Shown one piece after another: positions 1 through 6,663 of a stretch of DNA of 14,198 nt. This DNA is from Oscillospiraceae bacterium. Lineage in GTDB: Bacteria > Bacillota > Clostridia > Oscillospirales > Ruminococcaceae. Positions within the stretch are counted from its first letter, which is position 1; every line of letters starts with the position of its first letter. Location of the stretch: contig WRLS01000038.1 in the NCBI GenBank assembly GCA_009776345.1, positions 1 through 14,198 of the forward strand, written 5' to 3'. The translations under genes were made by a program, and so were the position numbers. The notes beneath the pieces were generated by a model. The model was not told the DNA's origin and did no database searches. It saw nothing but the letters and a program-made list of their open reading frames with translations.

Positions 1-2531
1 CTTGCCGCACAGCTTTCTATTGAATCTATCCTGTTATGCAGATAGAACACCTGCCCGCCCCGCCTGATCTCCTTGTTTATTGCCTGTACAAGCACGCCCG
101 TGTCGTGTTCCAGCACATAGGTCTGGACAGGGTAGCGGTCCTGCGGGGCCTCTTCTATCAGGCTCATATCGCGGATGCCGCTCATCGCCATATTAAGCGT
201 GCGCGGTATCGGCGTTGCGGAAAGCGTAAGCACATCTATGCTGGCGCGCATTTCTTTGAACTTTTCCTTGTGAGTGACACCGAAGCGCTGTTCCTCGTCT
301 ATAATGCAAAGCCCCAGGTCTTTAAAGGCGATGTCCTTTTGCACTATCCTATGTGTGCCGATCAGTATGTCTATTTCCCCGCGCCTTAACCTGCGCACAG
401 TTTCCGCCTGTTCTTTGGGTGATTTAAAGCGGGAAAGGAAATCTGTCGTTATAGGATAGCCCTCCAGCCGCTGTGTAAACGTGCGGTAATGCTGCCACGC
501 CAAAATTGTGGTTGGGACAAGCACCGCGCACTGCTTGCCGTCCAGCACGCATTTAAACGCCGCGCGCAAGGCGACCTCTGTTTTGCCGAAGCCAACGTCC
601 CCGCAGAGCAGGCGGTCCATCGGGTTTTGCTTTTGCATATCGGCCTTTATCTCAGAAGCGCAGCGGAGCTGGTCGTCGGTTTCGTCGTAGGGGAAGCGCT
701 CCTCAAACTCCCGCTGCCAGTCGCAGTCTTCGGAAAAGGCAAATCCGGGCGCGGACATGCGCTTGGCGTACAGGGCGATAAGCTCCCGCGCCATATCCTT
801 CACCGCGCCCTTTACGCGTGCGCGGGTCTTCTGCCACTCCGCGGAGTTGAGCTTGTTCAAGCGCACATTCGCACCCTCCGCCGCGCCGATGTACCTGCTC
901 ACTAAATCAAGCTGAGTTACAGGCACAAACAGCGCGTCCGTGCCCGCATAGCGCAGCTTTATATAATCTTTGACAACGCCGTGCATATCGCGCTTTACGA
1001 TGCCCTCAAACACGCCGATGCCGTGGGAGGAATGTACAACATAATCGCCGATGGTAAGGTCGGAAACCTCCCCGATCTGCTTGCCGCCCTTGTGCCTTTT
1101 TCGGCGTGACGGCTTTGCGGGCACCGCCGCCTTCACGTGGGTTATTACGGCAAAACGGCTGTCAGGGTATTCAAAGCCCGAGGACAGCGTCCCCTGCGCT
1201 AAAATTACCTTGCCGGGGAGCGGGCTTTCCGTCCCTGCCCCGTCGTGCGCGTCTATGCCGTCCCTTGCCAGGTCATCGCGCAAAGCGGCACAGGCGCGCG
1301 CTGTCCCCGCGAAAACCACCGTGGTATACCCTTGGCGGATATAGCTTTCCGCGTCTTCTTTGAGCAAAGCGTAATCGCCGCCCCAGACCGAGAGCTGTAT
1401 GGCGTTTGTGTTTACAAGCCCGCCGAGGGGAAGGTCGGGCAAAGATCGCGTGAATGTGTCCATCACCAGCGTGGTTTCTTTGCACAGTCGGCGCTGTATG
1501 TCCGTGAAATCACACGAGAAGGTGTCACAGCCTTTAAACAGCACGCCCCCGCTCATCAGCAGTTTTACGTCCTCATTGCTCTGCCATGACGCGGCGGTGA
1601 GGTTTTCTTTCATTGATACCGGCTCACAGGCGAAAAACAGCCGCCCGGTGCAGTAATCCATAACCGTGGGGGTTTCTGGGTAAAGTATGGACATATATTT
1701 GTCCGCGCTTTCAAGCCCCAGCCCGTCCTCAAGACGGCGGATATCGGCGAAGATACTGTCTTTGGCAAGCGCGCCGTATTTTCCGCGCAGGGCTTTTGCG
1801 CGGGCTTCCAGCGCGGCGATAAGCTTTTCCGGCTGTGATATTATCGCTTCCCTTGCCGGGGTTATTCGCACTTCATTAAGTGAATTAACACGCCGCTGTG
1901 TATCTACCGCAAAGGATGAAACCGTGTCTGCCTCATCCCCCCACAGCTCCACGCGGCAGGGCAGCTGCGCCCCGACAGGAAAGAAATCCAGTATCCCGCC
2001 GCGCACCGCAAACTGCGATATGCCCTCCACCTGTTCCGCGCGAGTATAGCCCGCCTTTACCAAAATCTCCGCAAGGCTGTCGATGCTTATGCTGTCACCG
2101 GGGCGTATGAGGGATGTGCGCGCTTTATAATCCCCCGCGGGGATTGTGTACTGCGCGGCGGCCTCCGCGCTTGCGACGACAATCTCCGCCGTGCCTGATA
2201 TAATCCCGCCCAAAACGCCGAGCCGCGCGTGTTCATATTCGCGGGAAACGCCTTCGACTTCGCGGAAGACCATCTCCCTGGCGGGATAATGCACAGCCGC
2301 GCCGTACCCGTAAAATGTGTTTATATCCTCACACAGCCGCAGTGCGGACTGCTCGTTTGGCGCGGCAACAAAGCCCTGCCGCCCGAGAGTGCGGCAAAGC
2401 GTATAGATATAGTGCGCCTTGTGGATGCCGGACAGCCCTGTCGCCAAAATCGGCAGGCCGCCCCTTGACAGGCCTGCGGCAATTTCCCGCAGGTACTTGT
2501 CTTGGCCAAACGCCTTGTAAAAATTTGTCAT
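1..2531 (-). CDS. mfd: Transcription-repair coupling factor Mfd, 3' end beyond the window
   Basis: Mfd is a DNA translocase that pushes stalled RNA polymerase off damaged DNA and recruits UvrA for nucleotide-excision repair. The frame is open from the ATG at 2531 to the window edge, giving about 843 residues of a protein usually near 1150, so the C-terminal part of the motor and the UvrA-binding control domain are missing. Visible parts in order: an N-terminal UvrB-like region; the RNA-polymerase-interacting domain near residues 485-555 (GDYVVHSSHGIGVFEG); the Walker A motif GDVGFGKTE at about 644-652; the DEEQ box at 745-748; and the SATPIPRTL helicase motif after it. The start lies 2 bases after the pth stop, so the two genes are probably translationally coupled, and this pair is a common one in Firmicutes. 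Identification is firm; only the missing end is unknown. Confidence 0.97.
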   Translation of the reverse strand, partial: MTNFYKAFGQDKYLREIAAGLSRGGLPILATGLSGIHKAHYIYTLCRTLGRQGFVAAPNEQSALRLCEDINTFYGYGAAVHYPAREMVFREVEGVSREYEHARLGVLGGIISGTAEIVVASAEAAAQYTIPAGDYKARTSLIRPGDSISIDSLAEILVKAGYTRAEQVEGISQFAVRGGILDFFPVGAQLPCRVELWGDEADTVSSFAVDTQRRVNSLNEVRITPAREAIISQPEKLIAALEARAKALRGKYGALAKDSIFADIRRLEDGLGLESADKYMSILYPETPTVMDYCTGRLFFACEPVSMKENLTAASWQSNEDVKLLMSGGVLFKGCDTFSCDFTDIQRRLCKETTLVMDTFTRSLPDLPLGGLVNTNAIQLSVWGGDYALLKEDAESYIRQGYTTVVFAGTARACAALRDDLARDGIDAHDGAGTESPLPGKVILAQGTLSSGFEYPDSRFAVITHVKAAVPAKPSRRKRHKGGKQIGEVSDLTIGDYVVHSSHGIGVFEGIVKRDMHGVVKDYIKLRYAGTDALFVPVTQLDLVSRYIGAAEGANVRLNKLNSAEWQKTRARVKGAVKDMARELIALYAKRMSAPGFAFSEDCDWQREFEERFPYDETDDQLRCASEIKADMQKQNPMDRLLCGDVGFGKTEVALRAAFKCVLDGKQCAVLVPTTILAWQHYRTFTQRLEGYPITTDFLSRFKSPKEQAETVRRLRRGEIDILIGTHRIVQKDIAFKDLGLCIIDEEQRFGVTHKEKFKEMRASIDVLTLSATPIPRTLNMAMSGIRDMSLIEEAPQDRYPVQTYVLEHDTGVLVQAINKEIRRGGQVFYLHNRIDSIESCAA

Positions 2532-2533
2532 AG

Positions 2534-3169
2534 CTAATTATACCTGTTCATCGCCGCATCGGTATCCCCGCCGACGATAAGCTCCAGCGCGCCCATAGAA
2601 TTTTCAAGCATTTGCCGAAGCTTCTCTTTTTCCTGTGTTGTGAAATTGCTCAGCACCCAGTCGGCAAGGTCCATTTCGGGATGCGGCTTTGCCCCCACCC
2701 CGATACGTATGCGCGTAAAATCATCGCGGCCTGTTTGGTTAATAATACTGCGCAGGCCCTTTTGCCCGCCGTCGCTGCCCTTTTTGCGGATGCGCATTTT
2801 GCCGATATCCAAAGCCGTGTCGTCGCAGAAGACAACCAGCCTTTCTATCGGCACTTTATAAAAAGCCATCGCGTCCCTTATGCTCTCGCCGGATTTGTTC
2901 ATAAAAGTAGACGGCTTCAGGAAAAGCACGCGCTTGCCCGCGACCATGGACTCGCCGCACAGCGCCTTGAATTTACTTTGCTTTACCGCGAAGCCGAGCT
3001 GCCGCGCGATATAATCCACCGCCATAAACCCTGCGTTGTGGCGGTTGTTTTCGTAGCCCCTGCCCGGGTTGCCAAGCCCCGCGGCGATGAATTCAACAGG
3101 GCCGAAAACAGGCGGGACGGGCGGTGCGGCGTTTTTTTTGCCGAAAATATTTTTTATTTTACGGAACAA
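2534..3169 (-). CDS. pth: Peptidyl-tRNA hydrolase
   Basis: Pth cleaves peptidyl-tRNA released from stalled ribosomes and recycles the tRNA in the cytoplasm. Family landmarks are present: GLGNPG with the active-site Asn near residue 33, RHNAGF with the catalytic His, FLKPSTFMNKSGES, and VVFCDDTALDIGKMR with the acidic partner. The usual GGHNG segment reads GGQKGL, so the second conserved Asn is Lys here; I believe this variant occurs in related Clostridia but cannot check. The protein is 211 residues, about 20 more than usual, because of a basic then proline-rich N-terminal extension. The start is a TTG; no ATG, GTG or TTG lies in frame between it and GLGNPG, and an in-frame stop lies at 3191-3193. 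AGGA about 12 bases upstream is a modest ribosome site. The start overlaps the end of the RAYT gene by 11 bases. Confidence 0.95.
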   Translation of the reverse strand: MFRKIKNIFGKKNAAPPVPPVFGPVEFIAAGLGNPGRGYENNRHNAGFMAVDYIARQLGFAVKQSKFKALCGESMVAGKRVLFLKPSTFMNKSGESIRDAMAFYKVPIERLVVFCDDTALDIGKMRIRKKGSDGGQKGLRSIINQTGRDDFTRIRIGVGAKPHPEMDLADWVLSNFTTQEKEKLRQMLENSMGALELIVGGDTDAAMNRYN

Positions 3170-3659
3170 AATAATAATCGTCCTGCCATTTCATTGGATT
3201 TGTATCTATATATTGCCATATTTTATGGTATTCGTTTTCGTTGCGTATGATGTGGTCGTGGTAAGAACGCTGAAATAATGAAAAGCCGCAGTCCTTATGT
3301 ACAAATCGTTTAAATGTAGATACAAACGACGGAATAACCGCATTTGTAGGGGACGGCGTCCTCGACGTCCCGTTTTCATTATTTAAAACAAGCATCAGTA
3401 TGTGAACATGATTAGGCATAATAACGTATTTTTGAATTTGGATATGATTGTAATTTTCGCTTATCTCTTTAATACGTTTTTCTACAACTGCCCCATATTT
3501 CGATAATTGTACAGTCGGGACGTCGAGGACGCCGTCCCCTACAACGTTACCTAATATCTCATGTCTATCTTCAATGCATATTGTTATAAAATATGCATTT
3601 GCCTGTGAATAATCATATCCTGTTAATCTTATTTTTTTCCTCACAGGTAAATCCTTCAT
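3159..3659 (-). CDS. REP-associated tyrosine transposase (RAYT), IS200/IS605-like HUH enzyme
   Basis: RAYTs are single-domain HUH transposases that nick and join single-stranded DNA at REP hairpins headed by GTAG. The 166-residue protein starts with the family-like RLTGYDYSQANAYFITICI segment, has the HUH motif in MPNHVHILM (His84, Val85, His86), and ends with RSYHDHIIRNENEY and IWQYIDTNPMKW. The likely nucleophile is Tyr133 in YHDHIIR. Length and both ends look intact, so it may be active. Two perfect inverted 29-base copies of a GTAG hairpin lie inside the gene and are translated in frame as VVGDGVLDVP (about residues 39-48) and NGTSRTPSPT (96-105). Between them, 3391-3510 counts to 30% GC (36 of 120), far below the roughly 60% of neighbouring genes, which suggests transfer. 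The ATG follows the preceding stop codon with no gap, and the 3' end overlaps pth by 11 bases. Confidence 0.9.
   Translation of the reverse strand: MKDLPVRKKIRLTGYDYSQANAYFITICIEDRHEILGNVVGDGVLDVPTVQLSKYGAVVEKRIKEISENYNHIQIQKYVIMPNHVHILMLVLNNENGTSRTPSPTNAVIPSFVSTFKRFVHKDCGFSLFQRSYHDHIIRNENEYHKIWQYIDTNPMKWQDDYYFVP
3344..3372 (+). repeat. GTAG-headed hairpin inside the RAYT gene, copy A
   Basis: GTAG at 3346-3349 is followed directly by GGGACG (3350-3355), a 10-base loop, and CGTCCC (3366-3371). The 29 bases are the exact reverse complement of copy B at 3516-3544. The minus strand of this copy encodes the NGTSRTPSPT segment of the RAYT. The GTAG head pointing outward matches the REP layout known for RAYT substrates. 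Confidence 0.85.
3516..3544 (-). repeat. GTAG-headed hairpin inside the RAYT gene, copy B (inverted)
   Basis: Perfect reverse complement of copy A. CTAC at 3539-3542 is the GTAG head on the minus strand. In the transposase frame it encodes VVGDGVLDVP. The pair is head-out: 197 bases from the outer edge of one GTAG to the outer edge of the other. Confidence 0.85.
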
Positions 3660-4925
3660 CTATTCTACGCCCCCCGCCGCGCCCATTTGCTCCCGCAGGA
3701 TAAAAATGCAGTCGTTGAGCTTTGCCTGGCCGGTTACGACATCCTCCGCGTGGGTACGGCAGGACGGCGCCCCGCACGAGCCGCAGTCCAGGTCGGGGAG
3801 CTTGCCCGTAAGCTCGTCGATTTCGGTCATCATGCGCATTGCGTCGCCGATATCGTCCGAAAGCTTCATAACCCCCGCGTATTCCAGCGGCCTGTCCCAG
3901 GAGAAAGCCGCAAGCTCATCCTCTTCGCCTACATGGTTGAGCGACACGGGCAGGTATTTGCGCAGCTTTTGGATGCGCGCCTTTGCGACAAATGGGTTTT
4001 CGACCGTCAAAACGCCGCCTACACAGCCGCCGGGACAGGCGTTCAGCTCGATGAAATCAAGCCCGGTGAGCCTTTCGTCCTCAAGCTGGCTGAGGACAGC
4101 CATTACGTTTTCCATGCCGTCTGCGGCAAGGTACTGCTCCCTAATAAGCGCGGATGCCTCCCCGCCGCTGTTCGCCCAGCTTACGCCTATGATACCGCTT
4201 TCGGCGGCTACCTTGGGCGATGAGATTTTATTCATGCGCTCAAGTAGGCGCGGGTATATGTCGGAGATGGAAAGCACGCCGTCTATATACGAGCGCTCTG
4301 TACCGATCGGGTTTTTGGAGTCTGTAACTTTAGCGGGGCAGGGCGAGATGAAAAACACGCCGATTTGATCCTCCGCAATCCCGGTGCGCTCATGCGCGCG
4401 CGCCTTTGCAAGCTTGGCGGCGCTGTGCATGGGCGAGATCAGCGGCAGTACATTTTCTATCAGGTCGGGGAACCTCACGCTGATCATCCGCGCGATTACG
4501 GGGCAGGCCGAGCTTATAACCGGGGTTTTCAGCTTTCCCGCCTTCATCAGCTTGCGCGTTGCGTCGGAGATAAGCTCCGCGCATTTTGAAACCTCGAAAA
4601 TTTCATCGAAGCCCATATCAAGCAGCCCCGTGAGGACATAATCTATGTCCGACAGGTTGTTGAACTGGCCGTAGAGCGCGGGGGCGGGCAGCGCGACCGT
4701 ATGCGCAAAATCCCCGAGCCTGTCAAAGCTGTCAAAAATCGCGCGCTTCGCCCTGTGCGGGCAGACGCGGATGCACTCGCCGCAATCCGTACAGCGCTCC
4801 GATATAATGCGCGCCTTGCCCTCCCTCACGCGGATTGCCTGCGTGGGGCAGCGCTTGATGCAGTTTGTACAGCCCTTGCAGAGCTTTTCGTCCAATGTTA
4901 CGCTGTGATAAGAATAATTCATCAT
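3660..4925 (-). CDS. Sensory-type [FeFe]-hydrogenase homologue with two ferredoxin clusters and a C-terminal Fe-S domain, no PAS
   Basis: The 421-residue protein has a two-[4Fe-4S] ferredoxin domain (Cys16, 19, 22, 26 and 45, 48, 51, 55), an H-cluster domain, and a C-terminal Fe-S domain of the CODH/ACS type (LDCGSCGAPSC, Cys381, 384, 389, 406). The H-cluster motifs are SSACP (Cys141), ISPCPAK (Cys196) and ELNACPGGC (Cys297, 301). All four cluster ligands are kept, but the proton-relay Cys of catalytic enzymes is Ala140, and the two usual Met are Ser194 and Asn295. Such changes, and this domain order, are known from HydS-like (group C/D) sensory hydrogenases, which are slow and act in signalling. 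Unlike HydS it ends before any PAS domain. It lies 5 bases after an RsbW-like ATPase gene and back to back with the catalytic hydrogenase operon, so it may sense H2 or redox state; this role is inferred. Confidence 0.88.
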   Translation of the reverse strand: MMNYSYHSVTLDEKLCKGCTNCIKRCPTQAIRVREGKARIISERCTDCGECIRVCPHRAKRAIFDSFDRLGDFAHTVALPAPALYGQFNNLSDIDYVLTGLLDMGFDEIFEVSKCAELISDATRKLMKAGKLKTPVISSACPVIARMISVRFPDLIENVLPLISPMHSAAKLAKARAHERTGIAEDQIGVFFISPCPAKVTDSKNPIGTERSYIDGVLSISDIYPRLLERMNKISSPKVAAESGIIGVSWANSGGEASALIREQYLAADGMENVMAVLSQLEDERLTGLDFIELNACPGGCVGGVLTVENPFVAKARIQKLRKYLPVSLNHVGEEDELAAFSWDRPLEYAGVMKLSDDIGDAMRMMTEIDELTGKLPDLDCGSCGAPSCRTHAEDVVTGQAKLNDCIFILREQMGAAGGVE

Positions 4926-4930
4926 AACCC

Positions 4931-5353
4931 TTAGCTCTTCACAGTAATATAAACTTTTGTGCCCACGCCGATTTCGCTTTCGATTCTCATCGCGTCGGTG
5001 TAGCGCTTCATGTTTGCAAGCCCCATGCCCGCGCCGAAACCCAGCGAGCGCACCTCGTCCGGGGCGGTGGAGTAGCCCTCCTGCATCGCAAGGCCGATAT
5101 CGGCGATGCCGGGGCCTGTATCCTCCAGCAGGATATCAATGCGGTCGGGGTAGATTTCCGCCAGCACATAACCGCCGTTTGCGTGGATGACCATGTTGAT
5201 TTCGCCTTCATACATTGCAATCGCGACGCGGCGTATGGCATCCGGGCTGTAGCCGATTTGCTTGAGCAGCGCCTTAACCTTTCCCGAAGCCTCCCCCGCG
5301 TGGGTAAAATCGGCACCGGAAACCTCATAGCGCTTTGTTACCTTTTCAGTCAT
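4931..5353 (-). CDS. Stand-alone GHKL ATPase, anti-sigma factor/serine kinase RsbW-like
   Basis: A 140-residue cytoplasmic protein consisting of only a HATPase domain. The ATP-binding boxes are visible: N box EGEINMVIHANGG (about residues 49-61), G1 DTGPGIADIG, G2 GFGAGMGLANM and GVGTKV near the end. This is the layout of RsbW/SpoIIAB-type kinases, which phosphorylate a partner protein or hold a sigma factor; it has no histidine phosphoacceptor domain. Its ATG overlaps the stop of the DRTGG gene (ATGA), and its own stop is 5 bases before the sensory hydrogenase gene, so the three are surely co-transcribed and probably work together. The partner protein is not identifiable from the window; no anti-anti-sigma (STAS) gene is seen. 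Confidence 0.9.
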   Translation of the reverse strand: MTEKVTKRYEVSGADFTHAGEASGKVKALLKQIGYSPDAIRRVAIAMYEGEINMVIHANGGYVLAEIYPDRIDILLEDTGPGIADIGLAMQEGYSTAPDEVRSLGFGAGMGLANMKRYTDAMRIESEIGVGTKVYITVKS

Positions 5354-5700
5354 ATATCATCGGTGCCTCCCCCCAGCCCCTGCGCGTAGAGCCTTCCGCA
5401 GGCCGTGAACATCCTGTAGCGCGTGGAGATCAAAGCGATGCCCTTTGCCTTTGCAAGCCCCACGATATCCTCGCCCGGGACCTTCCCGCGCACAAAGACC
5501 ACCGCCGGCATATCCAGCATTTCCGCCGTGCGAACAGTCTGCGGGTTTACAAGGCCGGTCAGCAGCATCGCCCTGTCTTTTACGTAGGCGAGCGCGTCGC
5601 TCATCATATCGCTGCCGCAGGCGGTAAGTATTTCTATTTCCTCGTTTTCGCAGAAAATTACATCCGCTTTAAGTATCTCGATTATTTTTTTCAGCTGCAT
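5350..5700 (-). CDS. DRTGG-domain protein
   Basis: About 116 residues, all one DRTGG-type domain: MQLKKIIEILKADV, then ILTACGSDMMSDALAYVKDRAMLLTG, then TVRTAEMLDMPAVVFVRGKVP. The domain occurs in phosphotransacetylase-linked and CBS proteins and often as a small stand-alone protein beside clostridial [FeFe]-hydrogenase genes. Its biochemical role is unknown, though ligand or nucleotide binding has been suggested. The start at 5700 is preferred over an upstream in-frame ATG at 5745 because a strong ribosome site (AAGGGAAGG) lies a few bases before it, the domain begins there, and the upstream ATG overlaps the candidate -10 box. It is first in the minus-strand operon and overlaps the next gene by 4 bases. 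Confidence 0.88.
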   Translation of the reverse strand: MQLKKIIEILKADVIFCENEEIEILTACGSDMMSDALAYVKDRAMLLTGLVNPQTVRTAEMLDMPAVVFVRGKVPGEDIVGLAKAKGIALISTRYRMFTACGRLYAQGLGGGTDDI

Positions 5701-5735
5701 GGCTGCCTTCCCTTCATTGCCGTTGTTGTACAGCC

Positions 5736-5764
5736 AGTATAGCATAAATATATCCCGCGCTCAA
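5736..5764 (-). promoter_or_regulatory. Candidate sigma-A promoter for the minus-strand sensory operon
   Basis: On the minus strand, TTGAGC (5759-5764) and TATACT (5736-5741) are separated by exactly 17 bases. The start point would be near 5729, leaving about 30 bases of leader before the DRTGG ATG at 5700. Confidence 0.65.
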
Positions 5765-5782
5765 GTATGCGGACGATTTTCC

Positions 5783-5803
5783 AATTTCTATTTTCTATTT
5801 TCC
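5783..5803. repeat. Heptamer tract AATTTCT / ATTTTCT / ATTTTCC
   Basis: Three consecutive 7-base units differing by one or two bases, lying between the two divergent promoters. It is AT-rich compared with its surroundings. It could be a simple-sequence remnant or a spacer or operator between the promoters; no palindromic operator is visible in it. Confidence 0.6.
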
Positions 5804-5806
5804 ATA

Positions 5807-5835
5807 TTGCATGGCGGGTTATTTTTTGATATAAT
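5807..5835 (+). promoter_or_regulatory. Candidate sigma-A promoter for the catalytic hydrogenase operon
   Basis: TTGCAT (5807-5812), 17 bases, then a perfect TATAAT (5830-5835). The predicted start point near 5842 leaves a short leader with GGGGGGAT just before the GTG start at 5869. The -35 box is weak, so activation is possible. Confidence 0.7.
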
Positions 5836-5868
5836 CTGAAATGTGAATACTGTGCCGGGGGGATAGCT

Positions 5869-6414
5869 GTGCGGGAGCTTTCGCTTAATGTGCTTGATGT
5901 GGCGCAAAATTGCATTACCGCGGGGGCGTCGCTCATAGAAATCTCCGTGGAGGAGGATACATCCGCCGCTTCTCTTGTCATCACTATCTCCGATGATGGA
6001 AAAGGTATGTCCCCCGAACAGGCGAAAAACGCCGCCGACCCATTTTATACCACCCGCACCACCCGGGATGTCGGGCTGGGGCTGCCGTTTTTTAAAATGT
6101 CCTGCGAGATGACGGCCGGTTCTTTTTCCATCGTATCCGCGCCCGGGCAGGGCACAACCGTTACCGCAAGCTACAACACCGGCCATATAGATATGGTCCC
6201 CATCGGCGATATGAGCGAAACCATACTGCTGCTTATATACGGCAGCCCGCACTTGGATTTCCTGTACAGCCGCACGCGGGACGGGGCGGGTTATACGCTG
6301 GATACGCGCCAAATACGCGGAGTTCTCGGCGGGGATGTGCCGCTCAACGACAACGACGTGGCACAGTGGCTGCGCGAATACTTAGCCGAACAGGAGAGTG
6401 AAAACCTATCATGA
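5869..6414 (+). CDS. Stand-alone GHKL ATPase of the hydrogenase operon
   Basis: A 181-residue protein with a HATPase domain in its first 110 residues: N box LNVLDVAQNCITAGA, G1 SDDGKGM, then ADPFYTTRTTRDVGLGLPFF covering the F and G2 boxes, and GQGTTV. It resembles the catalytic half of a histidine kinase, but there is no sensor, membrane segment or phosphoacceptor His domain. Residues 120-181 form a separate tail of unknown function. Related ATPases are common beside NuoE/NuoF/HydA hydrogenase genes in Clostridia, but the substrate is not known to me. The start is GTG, chosen because GGGGGG lies about 6 bases upstream and the N box follows immediately. It is first in the plus-strand operon and overlaps the next gene by 4 bases (ATGA). 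Confidence 0.88.
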   Translation: MRELSLNVLDVAQNCITAGASLIEISVEEDTSAASLVITISDDGKGMSPEQAKNAADPFYTTRTTRDVGLGLPFFKMSCEMTAGSFSIVSAPGQGTTVTASYNTGHIDMVPIGDMSETILLLIYGSPHLDFLYSRTRDGAGYTLDTRQIRGVLGGDVPLNDNDVAQWLREYLAEQESENLS

Positions 6415-6626
6415 GCAGCCAATGCGTAAAAGACTGCTGCTGCCCCAGGACCGCCTGCAAAAATCACGGCCGCTGCTGCGACTGTGTTGCAAAGCACAGG
6501 GGGGAAGGCACAATGCCCTTCTGTATGTTCCCGGAAAATGAGGGCGATTACAGCTACGAGGGTTTTTACCGATACTTACACAAGCGTTTCGGGGAGCAGG
6601 ACGCCCTTCGTTCTACTAATTCCTAA
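6411..6626 (+). CDS. Small Cys-rich protein, DUF6485-like
   Basis: A 71-residue protein with nine Cys in the first 38 residues, ordered C-x3-CCC-x4-C-x5-CC-x-C and followed by HR and PFCMFP. This pattern suggests one or two metal (Zn or Fe-S) sites and, from memory, resembles the small DUF6485 family of Clostridia. The function is unknown. The ATG overlaps the previous stop and AGGAGAG lies 12 bases upstream, so it looks genuinely translated as part of the hydrogenase operon. Its last codons (Thr-Asn-Ser) and its TAA stop lie inside a heptamer repeat tract at 6617-6641, so the original C-terminus may have been replaced. Confidence 0.8.
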   Translation: MSSQCVKDCCCPRTACKNHGRCCDCVAKHRGEGTMPFCMFPENEGDYSYEGFYRYLHKRFGEQDALRSTNS

Positions 6627-6641
6627 TTCCTAATTTCTAAC
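6617..6641. repeat. Heptamer tract TAATTCC / TAATTCC / TAATTTC / TAAC
   Basis: Three 7-base units plus a partial unit, with CTAC on both sides (6613-6616 and 6641-6644). The tract supplies the stop codon of the Cys-rich gene and fills the gap before the ribosome site of the next gene. Confidence 0.7.
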
Positions 6642-6663
6642 TACTATAAGGAGGTCAAGTTTA

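Noticed and set aside
652..675. GTAGGGG in the mfd gene, resembling a GTAG repeat head
   Set aside because: No stem follows it, and it is explained by the conserved ERFPYDET protein segment of Mfd.
2612..3250. Plus-strand open frame of 212 codons opposite pth and the RAYT
   Set aside because: It spans two real genes and their overlap on the other strand, with no family resemblance and no ribosome site.
5743..5745. Upstream ATG as the start of the DRTGG protein
   Set aside because: It would add 15 residues (LYWLYNNGNEG...) not typical of the domain, overlaps the candidate promoter region, and has no ribosome site as good as the one before the ATG at 5700.
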